A DNA stretch of 64,000 nt from JAHRAW01 sp963693025 (GCA_963693025.1 OY843749.1:620001-684000); one strand, 5' to 3'. Positions 1-9,301 are shown, counted from the stretch's first letter. The notes: generated from the letters alone by a model not told the origin. Made by a program: numbers and translations.

Positions 1-235
1 GTTCATTTTGCGTGACGGAATTTTTTTCACAAAGCAGTTCCCAAGTTTTTTCAAAAAAATGACAGGGAATCATTTGATAGTTCGGCTTGCTCTTTTTTGT
101 CATTACCCACACTTCACGACCGCGAATGTCGACTTGGTTCCGATCGCGCCGAGTTTTTGTATAGTGAAATTTAGCCTTGCCGAGTTCGGTGAGTATCGAA
201 GGAAAAACTTCGTTTTCAAAGTTTTTGTCTTTCAT
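1..235 (-). CDS. Hypothetical protein, N-terminal part (runs off left edge)
   Basis: An open frame of 78 codons begins at an ATG (positions 235-233) and stays open to the window edge. The peptide begins MKDKNFENEVFPSILTELGK and is charged and hydrophilic, with no signal peptide or membrane segment. I do not recognise the family. The ATG lies only seven bases after the acnB stop codon, so it could be co-transcribed with acnB, but no good ribosome-binding site is visible. The stretch is clearly richer in A and T than acnB, which hints at a different origin. The absence of stops over the whole fragment supports coding; the identity is open. Confidence 0.5.
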   Translation of the reverse strand, partial: MKDKNFENEVFPSILTELGKAKFHYTKTRRDRNQVDIRGREVWVMTKKSKPNYQMIPCHFFEKTWELLCEKNSVTQNE

Positions 236-242
236 TGGCTTG

Positions 243-2825
243 TTACCCAAACCCCTGCTCCGGCACCACCGAGTTAGCCGCCTTGTTATACGACTCGATT
301 TCATTGAAGTTCAGATAGCGGTAGATGTCGGCGGACAAGGCGTTTAGTTGGCCGGCTTCGGCCATGTATTCTTCTACGGTGGGTAGGCGTCCTAATACGC
401 CGGCGACGGCTGAGAGTTCGGAGGATGCCAGGTAGACGTTGGCGCCTTTGCCTAAGCGGTTGGGGAAGTTTCGGGTTGAGGTGGATACTACGGTGGAGTT
501 GTCGGCTACGCGGGCTTGGTTGCCCATGCATAGGGAGCAGCCGGGGGGTTCGGTGCGGGCGCCGGCGCGGGCGAAGATGGCGTAGTGTCCCTCTTCGACC
601 AGTTGCGCTTGGTCCATTTTGGTCGGCGGCACGATCCACATGCGCGTTGGGATGACGCGCCCCATTTTGTCTAGCAGGTTGCTGGTGGCGCGGAAGTGGC
701 CGATGTTGGTCATGCACGAGCCGATGAACACTTCGTCTATTTTGTCGCCCGCCACTTCCGACAACAGCCGCGCGTCGTCGGGGTCGTTGGGCGCGCACAG
801 GATGGGCTCGGTGATGGCGTTGAGGTCGATGTCGATGACTTCGGCGTATTCGGCGTCGGCGTCGGCGCACATCAGTTGCGGGTCGTCCAGCCACGCCTGC
901 ATCGCGTCGATGCGTCGCGTAATCGTTCGCACATCGCCGTAGCCTTCGCTAATCATCCACTTGAGCATCACGATGTTGGAGGTGATGTATTCGGCGATGG
1001 GCTCGGCGTTCAGTTTGATGGTGCAGCCGGACGCGGAGCGCTCCGCCGACGCATCGGCAAACTCAAACGCCTGCTCCACCTTGAGGTCGGGCAGCCCTTC
1101 GATTTCCAGCACGCGCCCCGAGTAAATGTTTTTCTTGCCCGCCTTCTCGACCGTCAACAAGCCCTTTTGGATTGCCGCATAGGGCAGCGCATGCACCAAA
1201 TCGCGCAGCGTGATGCCCGGTTGCATCTCGCCGCTGAAACGCACCAGCACCGACTCCGGCATGTCGAGCGGCATGACGCCGGTGGCGGCGGCGAACGCCA
1301 CCAAGCCCGAGCCCGCCGGGAATGAAATGCCAATCGGGAAGCGCGTATGCGAATCGCCGCCGGTGCCGACCGTGTCGGGCAGCAGCATGCGGTTCATCCA
1401 CGAATGGATGATGCCGTCGCCGGGGCGGAGCGAGATGCCGGAGCGGTCCATCATAAAATCCGGCAGGCTGTGCTGGGTCTCGATGTCCACCGGCTTGGGA
1501 TACGCCGAGGTGTGGCAGAAGGACTGCATCACGAGGTCGGCTTGAAAGCCGAGGCAGGCGAGGTCTTTGAGTTCGTCGCGCGTCATCGGACCGGTGGTGT
1601 CCTGCGAGCCGACGGTGGTCATTTTCGGCTCGCAATACTGATGCGCGCGCACGCCGTCCACGCCGCACGCTTTGCCGACCATCTTTTGCGCGAGCGTGTA
1701 CCCCTTGCCGCTTTCCACCGGCGGCGCCGGCTTGCGGAACAGGTCGGACTCGGGCAGCCCGAGCGCTTCGCGCGCCCTGGCGGTGAGCCCGCGCCCGATG
1801 ATGAGGTTGATGCGCCCGCCGGCGCGCACTTCGTCCAGCAACACCTCGGTCTTGACCGAAAAGCGGCTGAGTTCTTCGCCGCCGTCGTGGCGGCGCAGCA
1901 CGCCTTCATACGGATGCAGGTCGAGCACGTCGCCCATCGCAATTTGGCTGACATCCAGTTCAATCGGCAGCGCGCCGGAATCCTCCATCGTGTTGAAAAA
2001 AATCGGCGCGATTTGCCCGCCGAAGCAATAGCCGCCGGCGCGTTTGTTGGGGATGCCCGGGATGTCTTTGCCGATGTGCCACAGCACCGAGTTGGCGGCG
2101 GACTTCCGCGACGAGCCGGTGCCGACCACATCGCCGACATAGACCAGCGGATGCCCCTTCTCTTTCAACTTCTCCAACACCTCAAGCGGTTTGTCGGGCA
2201 AGCCGGGGCGCGGATTTTTCAGCATCGCCAGCGCGTGCAACGGAATGTCCGGGCGCGACCAGGCATCCGGCGCCGGCGACAGGTCGTCGGTGTTGGTCTC
2301 GCCGGGCACCACGAAGGCGGTCAGCGTGATGCGCTCCGGCGCTTCCGGCGAATCGGTGAACCACTCGGCGTCAGCCCACGACTGCATGACTTGTTGCGCG
2401 TGCGCGTTGCCCGCTTTGGCGCGCTCGGCGACATCATAAAAAGCGTCGAACATCAGCAGCGTATGCGAGAGCGCGCGCACCGCTTCATCCGCCAACGCCT
2501 CGTCTTCGAGACACGCAATCAACGGCTCGATGTTGTAGCCGCCGTGCATCCCGCCGAGCAAGTCCACCGCCTGCTCGCGGCTGAGCAACGGGGAGTTGGT
2601 CTCCTCGCGCACGATTGCCGCGAGAAACGCCGCCTTGACATAAGCCGCCTGAGCGACGCCGGCGGCGACGCGGTTGCCGATGAGGTCGAGCAACTGCGCT
2701 TCGCTGTCCGCCGGCGGGTCTTTCAATAACTCGACCAGTTGCGCGGTCTGCTCCGCGTCCAGAGGTAGGGGAGCGAGGCCCTGTTCGGCTCGCTCGGCGA
2801 CGTGTTTTGCATAAGATTCAAGCAC
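243..2825 (-). CDS. acnB: Aconitate hydratase B (bifunctional aconitase / 2-methylisocitrate dehydratase)
   Basis: Cytosolic [4Fe-4S] enzyme that interconverts citrate and isocitrate in the TCA cycle; AcnB enzymes also dehydrate 2-methylisocitrate. The 860-residue length matches AcnB (E. coli 865). The cluster ligands are visible near the C-terminus in FIGSCMTN and GCSLCMGNQ, and the family motifs GSQDTTGPMTRDEL and GTGGDSHTRFP are present. The N-terminal helical domain and swivel domain precede the catalytic part, the order typical of AcnB rather than AcnA. I chose the GTG at 2825, giving VLESYAKHVAER, because GAGGAAA lies just upstream; the longer frame to 2888 adds 21 residues unlike the family. 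It follows bioY after a 37-base gap. Confidence 0.96.
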   Translation of the reverse strand: MLESYAKHVAERAEQGLAPLPLDAEQTAQLVELLKDPPADSEAQLLDLIGNRVAAGVAQAAYVKAAFLAAIVREETNSPLLSREQAVDLLGGMHGGYNIEPLIACLEDEALADEAVRALSHTLLMFDAFYDVAERAKAGNAHAQQVMQSWADAEWFTDSPEAPERITLTAFVVPGETNTDDLSPAPDAWSRPDIPLHALAMLKNPRPGLPDKPLEVLEKLKEKGHPLVYVGDVVGTGSSRKSAANSVLWHIGKDIPGIPNKRAGGYCFGGQIAPIFFNTMEDSGALPIELDVSQIAMGDVLDLHPYEGVLRRHDGGEELSRFSVKTEVLLDEVRAGGRINLIIGRGLTARAREALGLPESDLFRKPAPPVESGKGYTLAQKMVGKACGVDGVRAHQYCEPKMTTVGSQDTTGPMTRDELKDLACLGFQADLVMQSFCHTSAYPKPVDIETQHSLPDFMMDRSGISLRPGDGIIHSWMNRMLLPDTVGTGGDSHTRFPIGISFPAGSGLVAFAAATGVMPLDMPESVLVRFSGEMQPGITLRDLVHALPYAAIQKGLLTVEKAGKKNIYSGRVLEIEGLPDLKVEQAFEFADASAERSASGCTIKLNAEPIAEYITSNIVMLKWMISEGYGDVRTITRRIDAMQAWLDDPQLMCADADAEYAEVIDIDLNAITEPILCAPNDPDDARLLSEVAGDKIDEVFIGSCMTNIGHFRATSNLLDKMGRVIPTRMWIVPPTKMDQAQLVEEGHYAIFARAGARTEPPGCSLCMGNQARVADNSTVVSTSTRNFPNRLGKGANVYLASSELSAVAGVLGRLPTVEEYMAEAGQLNALSADIYRYLNFNEIESYNKAANSVVPEQGFG

Positions 2826-2862
2826 GGTGTTTCCTCGTATTGAAGGTTCGGATTGGTCGGCG

Positions 2863-3456
2863 TTACTTGCCGAGCGCTTTCCACACACCGGGCAAGACCA
2901 CCACCGCCAGCGCGATTTTCACCAAGTCGCCGGGCAGGAACGGATATAGCCCCCACTGCAAGAGCGGTTTGTCCCAGCCGAGCAACGCGCCGAGCCAGAG
3001 CAGGCCGAGCGCGTAGATGATGAGGTTGCCAATCAGCATCGCCGCCACCGTGGTGGACGCGCGGCGGTCCCAGCCTTTTTCGGCGAGATAACCGCACACG
3101 CCGGCGGCGACGACAAAACCGAGCAAGTAGCCGCCGGTCGTGCCGAGCATATAGGCGACGCCGATGCCCTTTTCCGGGGTGCCGGCGAACACCGGCAAAC
3201 CGACCGCGCCTTCCGCCAGATAGAGCAGGATGGTGAGCGCGCCGAGCCGCCAACCAAATGCAAACCCGATGGCGAGCACCACGAAGGTTTGCATGGTGAG
3301 CGGGACCGGATAAAACGGGATTTGCGCTTTGGCGGACAGCGTCAGCAGCAGTGAGCCGACCACCGCCAGGGTGATGGCGCGCAGTTGGCTTTGCCCTCGC
3401 CAGAGTTCGGCGGCCAGGGTGGGATGCTTAATCGTCTCGATGGTTTGAGTGCTCAT
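2863..3456 (-). CDS. bioY: Biotin transporter BioY
   Basis: Substrate-binding membrane subunit (S component) of a biotin uptake system. The 197 residues contain about six hydrophobic helices, starting with a segment that runs into IPFYPVPLTMQTF, a characteristic BioY motif, followed by glycine-rich membrane segments such as GYLLGFVVAAGVCGYLAEK. Length is normal for the family. No bioM or bioN gene (ATPase and transmembrane partner) is nearby, so this is either a solitary BioY or it uses a shared energising module encoded elsewhere. It lies between lnt and acnB on the same strand. The start at 3456 is an ATG giving MSTQTIETIKHP. Confidence 0.93.
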   Translation of the reverse strand: MSTQTIETIKHPTLAAELWRGQSQLRAITLAVVGSLLLTLSAKAQIPFYPVPLTMQTFVVLAIGFAFGWRLGALTILLYLAEGAVGLPVFAGTPEKGIGVAYMLGTTGGYLLGFVVAAGVCGYLAEKGWDRRASTTVAAMLIGNLIIYALGLLWLGALLGWDKPLLQWGLYPFLPGDLVKIALAVVVLPGVWKALGK

Positions 3457-3492
3457 GAAAGGGCGCCGTGGGTGATTGTGGGGTCGGCGATT

Positions 3493-4974
3493 TTACCGCA
3501 TGCGCCGACCCAACACCAACCCGAGCGCCAGCAACACCAGCGCAAAAATCAACGCCGGACGGTCGCCGTAGCGGACATAGGGGGTGACGCCGGTGCGCGG
3601 GCGGACTTCGGCGGTGACCACGGTTTTCACGAACTGCGGCGCGATGGCGTCGATGCCGCCCCGCCAGTTGATGACCGACGACAAACCGTTGTTGGACGAG
3701 CGAATCATCGGTCGCCCGCTTTCAAGCGAGCGAAAGCGCGCCATCTGCAAGCGCTGATGCGGCGCCAGCGAATCGCCAAACCAACTATCCTCGCTGACGT
3801 TAATCAAGGCGCCGGCAGCCGGCACCTGCGCGCGCCACTCCTGCGGGAAGGCATCCTCATAGCAGACCGAGGCGGCGAAGGCGTTGCCCGCCAGATGCAA
3901 CGGGGCTTGCGGTTGTTGCCAGCGCGTGAAATCCGACATCGGAATAGCAAGCCAATTCACGAGCGGCTGAAACAACCACTTCACCGGCAGAAACTCGCCG
4001 AAGGGCACCAGATGCTGCTTGTGATACAACTCGGTTTGCCGGCTGACCGCCGCGATGCTGTTGAAGTATTCCCACTCGCCGCCGACCGCCTGGCGCGTCA
4101 ACACCCCGAACACGAAGTCCGCCGGGTGCTCGCGCAGTTGCCGGTGGAAGGCGGGGGGCAGCCGGTCGAGGGTGACGGGCACCGCGGCTTCGGGCCACAC
4201 CACCAAATCGGCGTCGCGGTGGCGGGCGCTTTGCGCGAGGTATTCGGCGATGATTCGCTCGTTTTCGGAGCGCTCCCACTTGCGCGTCAGCGGGACGTTG
4301 TTCTGGATGATTGCCACGGCAATCGGCTCGCCCTGGGCTTGCGTCCACGGCGTGGCGGACAGCAGCCACCCGCCAAGCCAGCCGAGCGCAATCAACACCG
4401 CCGGCAACACACTGGCGCGCAACCGGCGGTGCAGCAACATCAGCACGACGCCGGCGGTCATCAGCGCCAGCAGGCTGACGAGATACACTCCGCCAAGCGG
4501 CGCCAGCCCGGCGAGCGGGGTGTCGAGCATCGCGTAGCCGGTGGTCAGCCAGGGAAAGCCGGTGAGCAACCAGCCGCGCAACCACTCAAACGCGAGCCAG
4601 ATGGTCGGCATGATTAGGACGGCGCGGGCGGTCAGTGCGCGGTGGTTCGTGGTTTGGGGGAAGCAAAGTCCTTGCACGAATCCGGCGGCGGCGGGTAGTA
4701 GCGATACCGCCATCACTAACAGCAAGATGCATAGCCCCGCGATTACGGGTGGCATACCGCCGAAGGTGTGGAGGCTGATGTAGATCCAGGAGGTGCCGAC
4801 GCCGAACATGCCGACTCCGTATAAGAAGCCATGCCATGCGGCTTGGGTGCGGGTGTCGCTTAGCCATAGCGCGAATAGAATGCCGAGGCTGATTATGCAT
4901 AGCGGCCACCAGTTGAATGGGGCGAAGGCTAGTGGGTTAAGCGCGCCGGCTAGTAGTGCGATGAGATGTTTCAT
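3493..4974 (-). CDS. lnt: Apolipoprotein N-acyltransferase
   Basis: Inner-membrane enzyme that adds the third acyl chain to the N-terminal cysteine of lipoproteins. The N-terminal half is a set of hydrophobic helices, followed by a periplasmic nitrilase-like domain with the expected catalytic triad: Glu in VVWPEAAVP, Lys in YHKQHLVPFGEFLP and Cys in SVCYEDAFP. A C-terminal membrane helix ends in an Arg-rich tail (GRRMR). At 493 residues it is close to the E. coli protein (512). In many gammaproteobacteria lnt follows ybeY and ybeX/corC; here ybeY lies upstream but ybeX is absent and a dispersed repeat fills the gap. Confidence 0.95.
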   Translation of the reverse strand: MKHLIALLAGALNPLAFAPFNWWPLCIISLGILFALWLSDTRTQAAWHGFLYGVGMFGVGTSWIYISLHTFGGMPPVIAGLCILLLVMAVSLLPAAAGFVQGLCFPQTTNHRALTARAVLIMPTIWLAFEWLRGWLLTGFPWLTTGYAMLDTPLAGLAPLGGVYLVSLLALMTAGVVLMLLHRRLRASVLPAVLIALGWLGGWLLSATPWTQAQGEPIAVAIIQNNVPLTRKWERSENERIIAEYLAQSARHRDADLVVWPEAAVPVTLDRLPPAFHRQLREHPADFVFGVLTRQAVGGEWEYFNSIAAVSRQTELYHKQHLVPFGEFLPVKWLFQPLVNWLAIPMSDFTRWQQPQAPLHLAGNAFAASVCYEDAFPQEWRAQVPAAGALINVSEDSWFGDSLAPHQRLQMARFRSLESGRPMIRSSNNGLSSVINWRGGIDAIAPQFVKTVVTAEVRPRTGVTPYVRYGDRPALIFALVLLALGLVLGRRMR

Positions 4975-5016
4975 TTTGTTGGTGTTGGTGTGGCTTTGGT
5001 GGGATGAGTACTACTT

Positions 5017-5046
5017 GTCATTCTCTAACGGTAGAAAATAGGGAGC
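5017..5046 (+). repeat. Solo left-end fragment of the dispersed inverted-repeat element
   Basis: This 30-bp stretch matches the left end of the large element (GTCATTCTCTAACGGTAG and then AAAATAGGGAGC) but stops there. It lies directly beside full copy R1. Similar solo ends flank most other copies in the window. Confidence 0.8.
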
Positions 5047-5056
5047 CGCCAACTTC

Positions 5057-5307
5057 GTCATTCTCGAACGATAGAAAAATAGGGAGCCGTTAGGCGACCA
5101 TATTTTTCATCGCCTTCGGGAATCTCCCTAAGTCTAGCGTGGACTTTACCGAAACCCCCGCCGTCATTCCCGCTCAAAAGACTGCGGGAATGGCGTTGTT
5201 TGAACTCAGCGCTAGTCTTAGGGAGATTCCCGAGGACGTAAGTGTCCGTAAGCCGCCGCTTAAAAGAAAAAGCGCGGCGGCAACGGTCACTAACGCTCGA
5301 GAATGAC
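5057..5307 (+). repeat. Dispersed structured inverted-repeat element, copy R1
   Basis: A 251-bp copy between ybeY and lnt. It begins GTCATTCTCGAACGATAG and ends CGCTCGAGAATGAC, so the ends form an imperfect ~17-bp inverted repeat. A second, internal inverted repeat is GGGAATCTCCCTAAG paired with CTTAGGGAGATTCCC. The right arm forms a long hairpin closed by GTGTCCGT / ACGGTCAC (one mismatch). R1 carries an extra central module with its own hairpin (CATTCCCGC paired with GCGGGAATG, about 5164-5191), shared with copy R7. No transposase is encoded and no target duplication is obvious. Strand is set so that the AT-rich GATAGAAAAATAGGG arm comes first. Confidence 0.9.
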
Positions 5308-5328
5308 GAGTGTAGGGGGAATGACGAG

Positions 5329-5772
5329 TTATCCACATTCCGCCATAATGTTCCGCTCCAACAACTCCATCCGCTCGGCGTCGTCGGCTTGTTGATGGTC
5401 GAAGCCGCACAAGTGGAGGATGCCGTGGATTACCATGTGCGCCCAGTGGTGCATTAGCGGTTGGTGTTGTGCCGCGGCTTGCTCGGCTACTACGGGGGCG
5501 CAGATGACTATGTCGCCGAGGATGTCTAGTGGCAGTCCTTCGATTGTTTCAAACGGGAAAGACAGGACGTTGGTGGCGCCGCGCTTTCCGCGGTAGCGGT
5601 GATTGAGGTCGGTCATTTCGGCGCGGTCAACCACGCGGATGGTCACTTCGCCGCGGCGGGCGGGGTTGGGGTGCGCGGCTTTTTTTAGCGCCGTGCTTGC
5701 CCAGGATTCGACCTGAGCGCGGGTCGGAACCCGCTCGCGCGCATCGCAGGCAATCTGCAGTTGCAGTCGCAT
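5329..5772 (-). CDS. ybeY: Endoribonuclease YbeY (rRNA maturation and ribosome quality control)
   Basis: Zinc-dependent single-strand endoribonuclease needed for 16S rRNA 3'-end maturation. The 147-residue protein carries the family signature HGILHLCGFDH (three metal-binding histidines) near the C-terminus, preceded by HMV. The ATG at 5772-5770 overlaps the last base of the phoH stop, which suggests translational coupling in a miaB-phoH-ybeY operon. Downstream, the usual ybeX/corC gene is missing and repeat R1 follows 21 bases after the stop. Confidence 0.94.
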   Translation of the reverse strand: MRLQLQIACDARERVPTRAQVESWASTALKKAAHPNPARRGEVTIRVVDRAEMTDLNHRYRGKRGATNVLSFPFETIEGLPLDILGDIVICAPVVAEQAAAQHQPLMHHWAHMVIHGILHLCGFDHQQADDAERMELLERNIMAECG

Positions 5773-6746
5773 CAGTCGCCGCGGTGTTGGTAAGCCTCGA
5801 CGATGCGTTGAACCAGCGGGTGGCGCACCACGTCCTCGGGCAGGAAGCGCGTGAAACTGATGCCGTCTATGCCGCTCAGCACGCGCTCGGCGTGCTTCAG
5901 CCCGGACAACTGCTCGCGCGGCAAATCCACCTGCGTAATGTCGCCGGTGACGATTGCCCTGGAGCCGAAACCGATGCGCGTCAGGAACATCTTCATCTGC
6001 TCGACCGTGGTGTTCTGCGCCTCGTCCAAAATCACGAACGATTCATTCAGCGTGCGCCCGCGCATATACGCCAGCGGCGCCAGTTCGATGGTCTGGCGGG
6101 CAATCAGTTTGCCGACGCGGTCGAAGCCGAGCATTTCATACAGCGCGTCAAACAGCGGGCGCAGGTAGGGGTCGATTTTCTCGCCAATATCGCCGGGCAG
6201 AAAGCCCAGTTTTTCGCCCGCCTCGACCGCCGGGCGCACCAGCAGTATGCGGTCCACGCGGTCTTCGGCGAGCGCCTGAATCGCGCACGCCACCGCCAAA
6301 TAAGTCTTGCCGGTGCCGGCGGGACCGATGGCGAAGTTGATGTCGTTGCCGGCAATGCGGCGCAGGTAATCGCGCTGGCGCGGGTTCTGCCCGCGAATCA
6401 GATGCTTGCGCAACTTGATGAAAACCTCTTCGCCTTCGCCTTCGCTTTCGCCCTTGCGCTCGCCGTCGGCTTGCTCCGCGCCAACGCGCGCCAGTTCGAG
6501 GTGGACATCGTTGCCGGTAATCGGTCCCGTTTTGTGCTGGGTCATTTCAAATAAACTCCGAATGACGGACTCGGCGCTCCACGTCCGCTGGCTGGCGCCG
6601 GTCACGCTGAACGCGTTGTGGCGCTGCGTGATTTTGACATTCAAGCGGTTCTCAATCTGCTGCAAGTGCGCGCCGAGTTCCCCGCAGACCTGAAACAACC
6701 GCTCGTTCTCGGCGGGCAACAACTGGAAGACGATGGCTTTGCTCAA
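5772..6746 (-). CDS. ybeZ: PhoH-family ATPase (YbeZ)
   Basis: RNA-associated P-loop ATPase that partners with YbeY. The 324-residue protein has a Walker A motif GPAGTGKTYLA and a Walker B motif FVILDEAQNTT, with the PhoH-type C-terminal arginine-containing stretch. Between the N-terminal KH-like segment and the ATPase domain is a short acidic linker (EQADGERKGESEGEGEE). It sits 36 bases after miaB and overlaps ybeY by one base, matching the conserved gammaproteobacterial order. The start gives MSKAIVFQLLPAENERLFQV. Confidence 0.94.
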   Translation of the reverse strand: MSKAIVFQLLPAENERLFQVCGELGAHLQQIENRLNVKITQRHNAFSVTGASQRTWSAESVIRSLFEMTQHKTGPITGNDVHLELARVGAEQADGERKGESEGEGEEVFIKLRKHLIRGQNPRQRDYLRRIAGNDINFAIGPAGTGKTYLAVACAIQALAEDRVDRILLVRPAVEAGEKLGFLPGDIGEKIDPYLRPLFDALYEMLGFDRVGKLIARQTIELAPLAYMRGRTLNESFVILDEAQNTTVEQMKMFLTRIGFGSRAIVTGDITQVDLPREQLSGLKHAERVLSGIDGISFTRFLPEDVVRHPLVQRIVEAYQHRGD

Positions 6747-6782
6747 CGTGGCGGGCCGCTTTACTCAACGGTGCCGGCGGTC

Positions 6783-8144
6783 TCAGGCAACCTTCTGTTC
6801 CGGCACGGCGGGGGACGCCAGCACACCGCGCAGCGAGTTGGGCAACGCCTCGGTGATTTCAAGCGCGACGAACTCGCCCGCCAGATTCGCGTTGCCATCG
6901 AAATTCACCACGCGATTGTTCTCGGTGCGCCCCGCCATTTGCTTGGCGGCGCCCTTCCCTTTGCGCGACTCGCCCTCCACCAGCACCGACTGCACGCCGC
7001 CGACCATGCCCTCGCTAATCGAAGCCGCCATCTCGTTGATGCGCTGTTGCAACACGCGCAAGCGCTCTTTTTTAGCCGCCATCGGCAGGTCGTCCGGCAA
7101 CGCCGCCGCCGGCGTGCCGGGGCGCGGGCTATACAGGAAACTGAAAGACTGGTCGTAGCCGACCGTTTCAATCAACTCCATCGTGGCGGCGAAGTCGGCG
7201 TCGGTCTCACCGGGGAAGCCGATGATGAAATCCGATGACAGGGAAATGCCGGGGCGGTGGGCGCGGACTTTGCCGACCCATTCAACGTATTCGCGCGCCG
7301 TGTAGCCGCGTTTCATCAACCGCAACATTCGGTCGGAGCCGCTTTGCACCGGCAAATGCAAATGCCCCGCCAACTCAGGAATGTCGGCGTAAGCGCGCGC
7401 CAACGCATCGGTGAAGTCGATCGGGTGCGAGGTGGTGTAGCGAATGCGGTCGATGCCGTCGATGGCGGCGACGTAGTGCAGCAACTCGGCGAACTCAACC
7501 ACGCGTCCGTCGTGCCGCCGCCCGCGATAGCCGTTGACGTTCTGCCCGAGCAGGTTGACTTCGCGCACGCCCTGTTGCGCGATGCCATACACCTCGGCGA
7601 CGACATCGTCGAACGGGCGGCTGAACTCGGTGCCGCGCGTATACGGCACGACGCAGAACGAGCAGTATTTGCTGCAGCCTTCCATGATGGACACGAACGC
7701 CTTGACGCCGTCGACGCGCGGCGGCGGCAGGCAGTCGAACTTTTCGATTTCGGGGAAGGTGATGTCCACCGCCGCGCCGCGTTTTTCCAATGCTTGGTCG
7801 AGCATCGCCGGCAGCCGGTGCAATGTCTGCGGACCAAACACGATGTCGACAAACGGCGCGCGCCGCGTAATCATCTCGCCTTCCTGACTCGCCACGCATC
7901 CGCCGACGCCGATCACCAGCCCCGGCTTGCGCGCCTTAATCCGCCGCCACCGCCCGAGTTGCGAAAACACTTTTTCCTGCGCCTTCTCGCGCACCGAGCA
8001 CGTGTTCAACAACACCAGGTCGGCATCGTCCGGCGCATCGGTGGTCTCGTAGCCGTGGCTGGCGTGAAGCAGGTCGGCCATGCGCGACGAATCGTATTCG
8101 TTCATCTGGCAGCCGAAGGTTTTAATGTGCAGTTTGGGCGTCAC
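6783..8144 (-). CDS. miaB: tRNA-2-methylthio-N6-dimethylallyladenosine synthase MiaB
   Basis: Radical-SAM methylthiotransferase that converts i6A37 to ms2i6A37 in tRNAs reading UNN codons. The 453 residues show an N-terminal UPF0004 domain with cluster cysteines at 12, 49 and 83, a radical-SAM CxxxCxxC motif at 157, 161 and 164 (GCSKYCSFC), and a C-terminal TRAM domain. The only in-frame start that fits the family N-terminus (TPKLHIKTFGCQMN) is a GTG at 8144; the ATG further upstream is out of frame and hits a stop. First gene of the miaB-ybeZ-ybeY group. Confidence 0.96.
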   Translation of the reverse strand: MTPKLHIKTFGCQMNEYDSSRMADLLHASHGYETTDAPDDADLVLLNTCSVREKAQEKVFSQLGRWRRIKARKPGLVIGVGGCVASQEGEMITRRAPFVDIVFGPQTLHRLPAMLDQALEKRGAAVDITFPEIEKFDCLPPPRVDGVKAFVSIMEGCSKYCSFCVVPYTRGTEFSRPFDDVVAEVYGIAQQGVREVNLLGQNVNGYRGRRHDGRVVEFAELLHYVAAIDGIDRIRYTTSHPIDFTDALARAYADIPELAGHLHLPVQSGSDRMLRLMKRGYTAREYVEWVGKVRAHRPGISLSSDFIIGFPGETDADFAATMELIETVGYDQSFSFLYSPRPGTPAAALPDDLPMAAKKERLRVLQQRINEMAASISEGMVGGVQSVLVEGESRKGKGAAKQMAGRTENNRVVNFDGNANLAGEFVALEITEALPNSLRGVLASPAVPEQKVA

Positions 8145-8233
8145 GCGGAATGCCGTCTCTTGTGTTTCATTAATTCGAGTTTATACCGATTTGCGGCAAT
8201 CGGCACGCCCATCGACGCAACGGGGCGCGCCGA

Positions 8234-9301
8234 TTATTGATACCGCGCTTCCGCATCGCCTTCCACTTTCGGGCGGGCGATGCCGGCGATGATTTGGTCG
8301 AGGTGGATGCTACCGAGCACGTTGCCGTCGTCGCCGACCACGTTGCCGGCGCGCGTGTCCGAGGCGACCACTTGTTGCAGGGCGTCTTCCAGCACCACGT
8401 CGTGGCGCAAATCGGGACCTTTGAGGCGCGCCTCGGGGGACGCGTCGGCGGTCATGACCGATTTGACTTCAATCACACGCGCGCGGTTGATGTCTTTGAC
8501 GAAATCGAAAATATAGTCGTCCGCCGGATGCAGAATAATTTCCTGCGGGTTGCCCTGCTGCACGACCGCGCCGTCGCGCAGAATGACGATGCGGTCGCCC
8601 ATCCGCAGCGCTTCGTCCAGGTCGTGGGTGATGAACACGATGGTCTTGTGCAATTCTTCCTGCAAGCCGAGCAACACGCCTTGCATGTCCGCGCGAATCA
8701 GCGGGTCGAGCGCGGAGAAGGCTTCGTCCATCAGCAGGATTTGCGCGTCGGTCGCCAGCGCGCGCGCCAGCCCGACGCGCTGCTGCATGCCGCCCGACAG
8801 TTGCGACGGATAATGCGCCTCAAAACCCGACAAGCCGACGCGCTCGACCCAGCGATGGCTCTCCTCCTTCGCCCGGTCGACCGGCGTGCCCTGAATGACC
8901 AAACCATACGCGACGTTTTCGGCGACGGTTTTGTGCACATGCAATCCGAATTTTTGGAAGACCATGGATGCCTGATGACGACGGAACTCAATCAACTCCT
9001 CCTTGCTCATCCCCAGCACATCGCGACCATCCACCACAATCTGTCCCGCGGTCGGCTCAATCAGCCGGTTGATGTGGCGAATCAGCGTGGACTTGCCCGA
9101 GCCCGACAGCCCCATGATGACCGAAATGCCCCTGGCGGGAACTTCAATATTGATGTCCTTCAAGCCGAGCACGCAATGGTGCTGCTCCAGCAACGCCTGT
9201 TTGGACATGCCCTGCTCGACTTGCGGCAACACCGCGCGCGCATTCCTGCCGAAAATTTTATACAGGCTTTCGATTTTTATTTTGACTTCGGGCTCAGTCA
9301 T
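8234..9301 (-). CDS. proV: Glycine betaine/proline ABC transporter, ATP-binding subunit
   Basis: ATPase of an osmoprotectant importer. The 355 residues contain Walker A GLSGSGKST at about 64-72, the signature LSGGMQQRVGLARAL at about 168-182, Walker B ILLMDEAF, and a C-terminal extension (about 270-355) with CBS-like character that in ProV/OpuAA proteins senses ionic strength. The start overlaps the end of proW by eight bases. Last gene of the proX-proW-proV operon. Substrate assignment (glycine betaine, proline or a related compound) rests on family resemblance only. Confidence 0.93.
   Translation of the reverse strand: MTEPEVKIKIESLYKIFGRNARAVLPQVEQGMSKQALLEQHHCVLGLKDINIEVPARGISVIMGLSGSGKSTLIRHINRLIEPTAGQIVVDGRDVLGMSKEELIEFRRHQASMVFQKFGLHVHKTVAENVAYGLVIQGTPVDRAKEESHRWVERVGLSGFEAHYPSQLSGGMQQRVGLARALATDAQILLMDEAFSALDPLIRADMQGVLLGLQEELHKTIVFITHDLDEALRMGDRIVILRDGAVVQQGNPQEIILHPADDYIFDFVKDINRARVIEVKSVMTADASPEARLKGPDLRHDVVLEDALQQVVASDTRAGNVVGDDGNVLGSIHLDQIIAGIARPKVEGDAEARYQ

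Noticed and set aside
2826..2888. N-terminal extension of AcnB to 881 residues
   Set aside because: The extra 21 residues do not resemble AcnB, overlap the bioY end region closely, and the GTG at 2825 has a proper ribosome-binding site.
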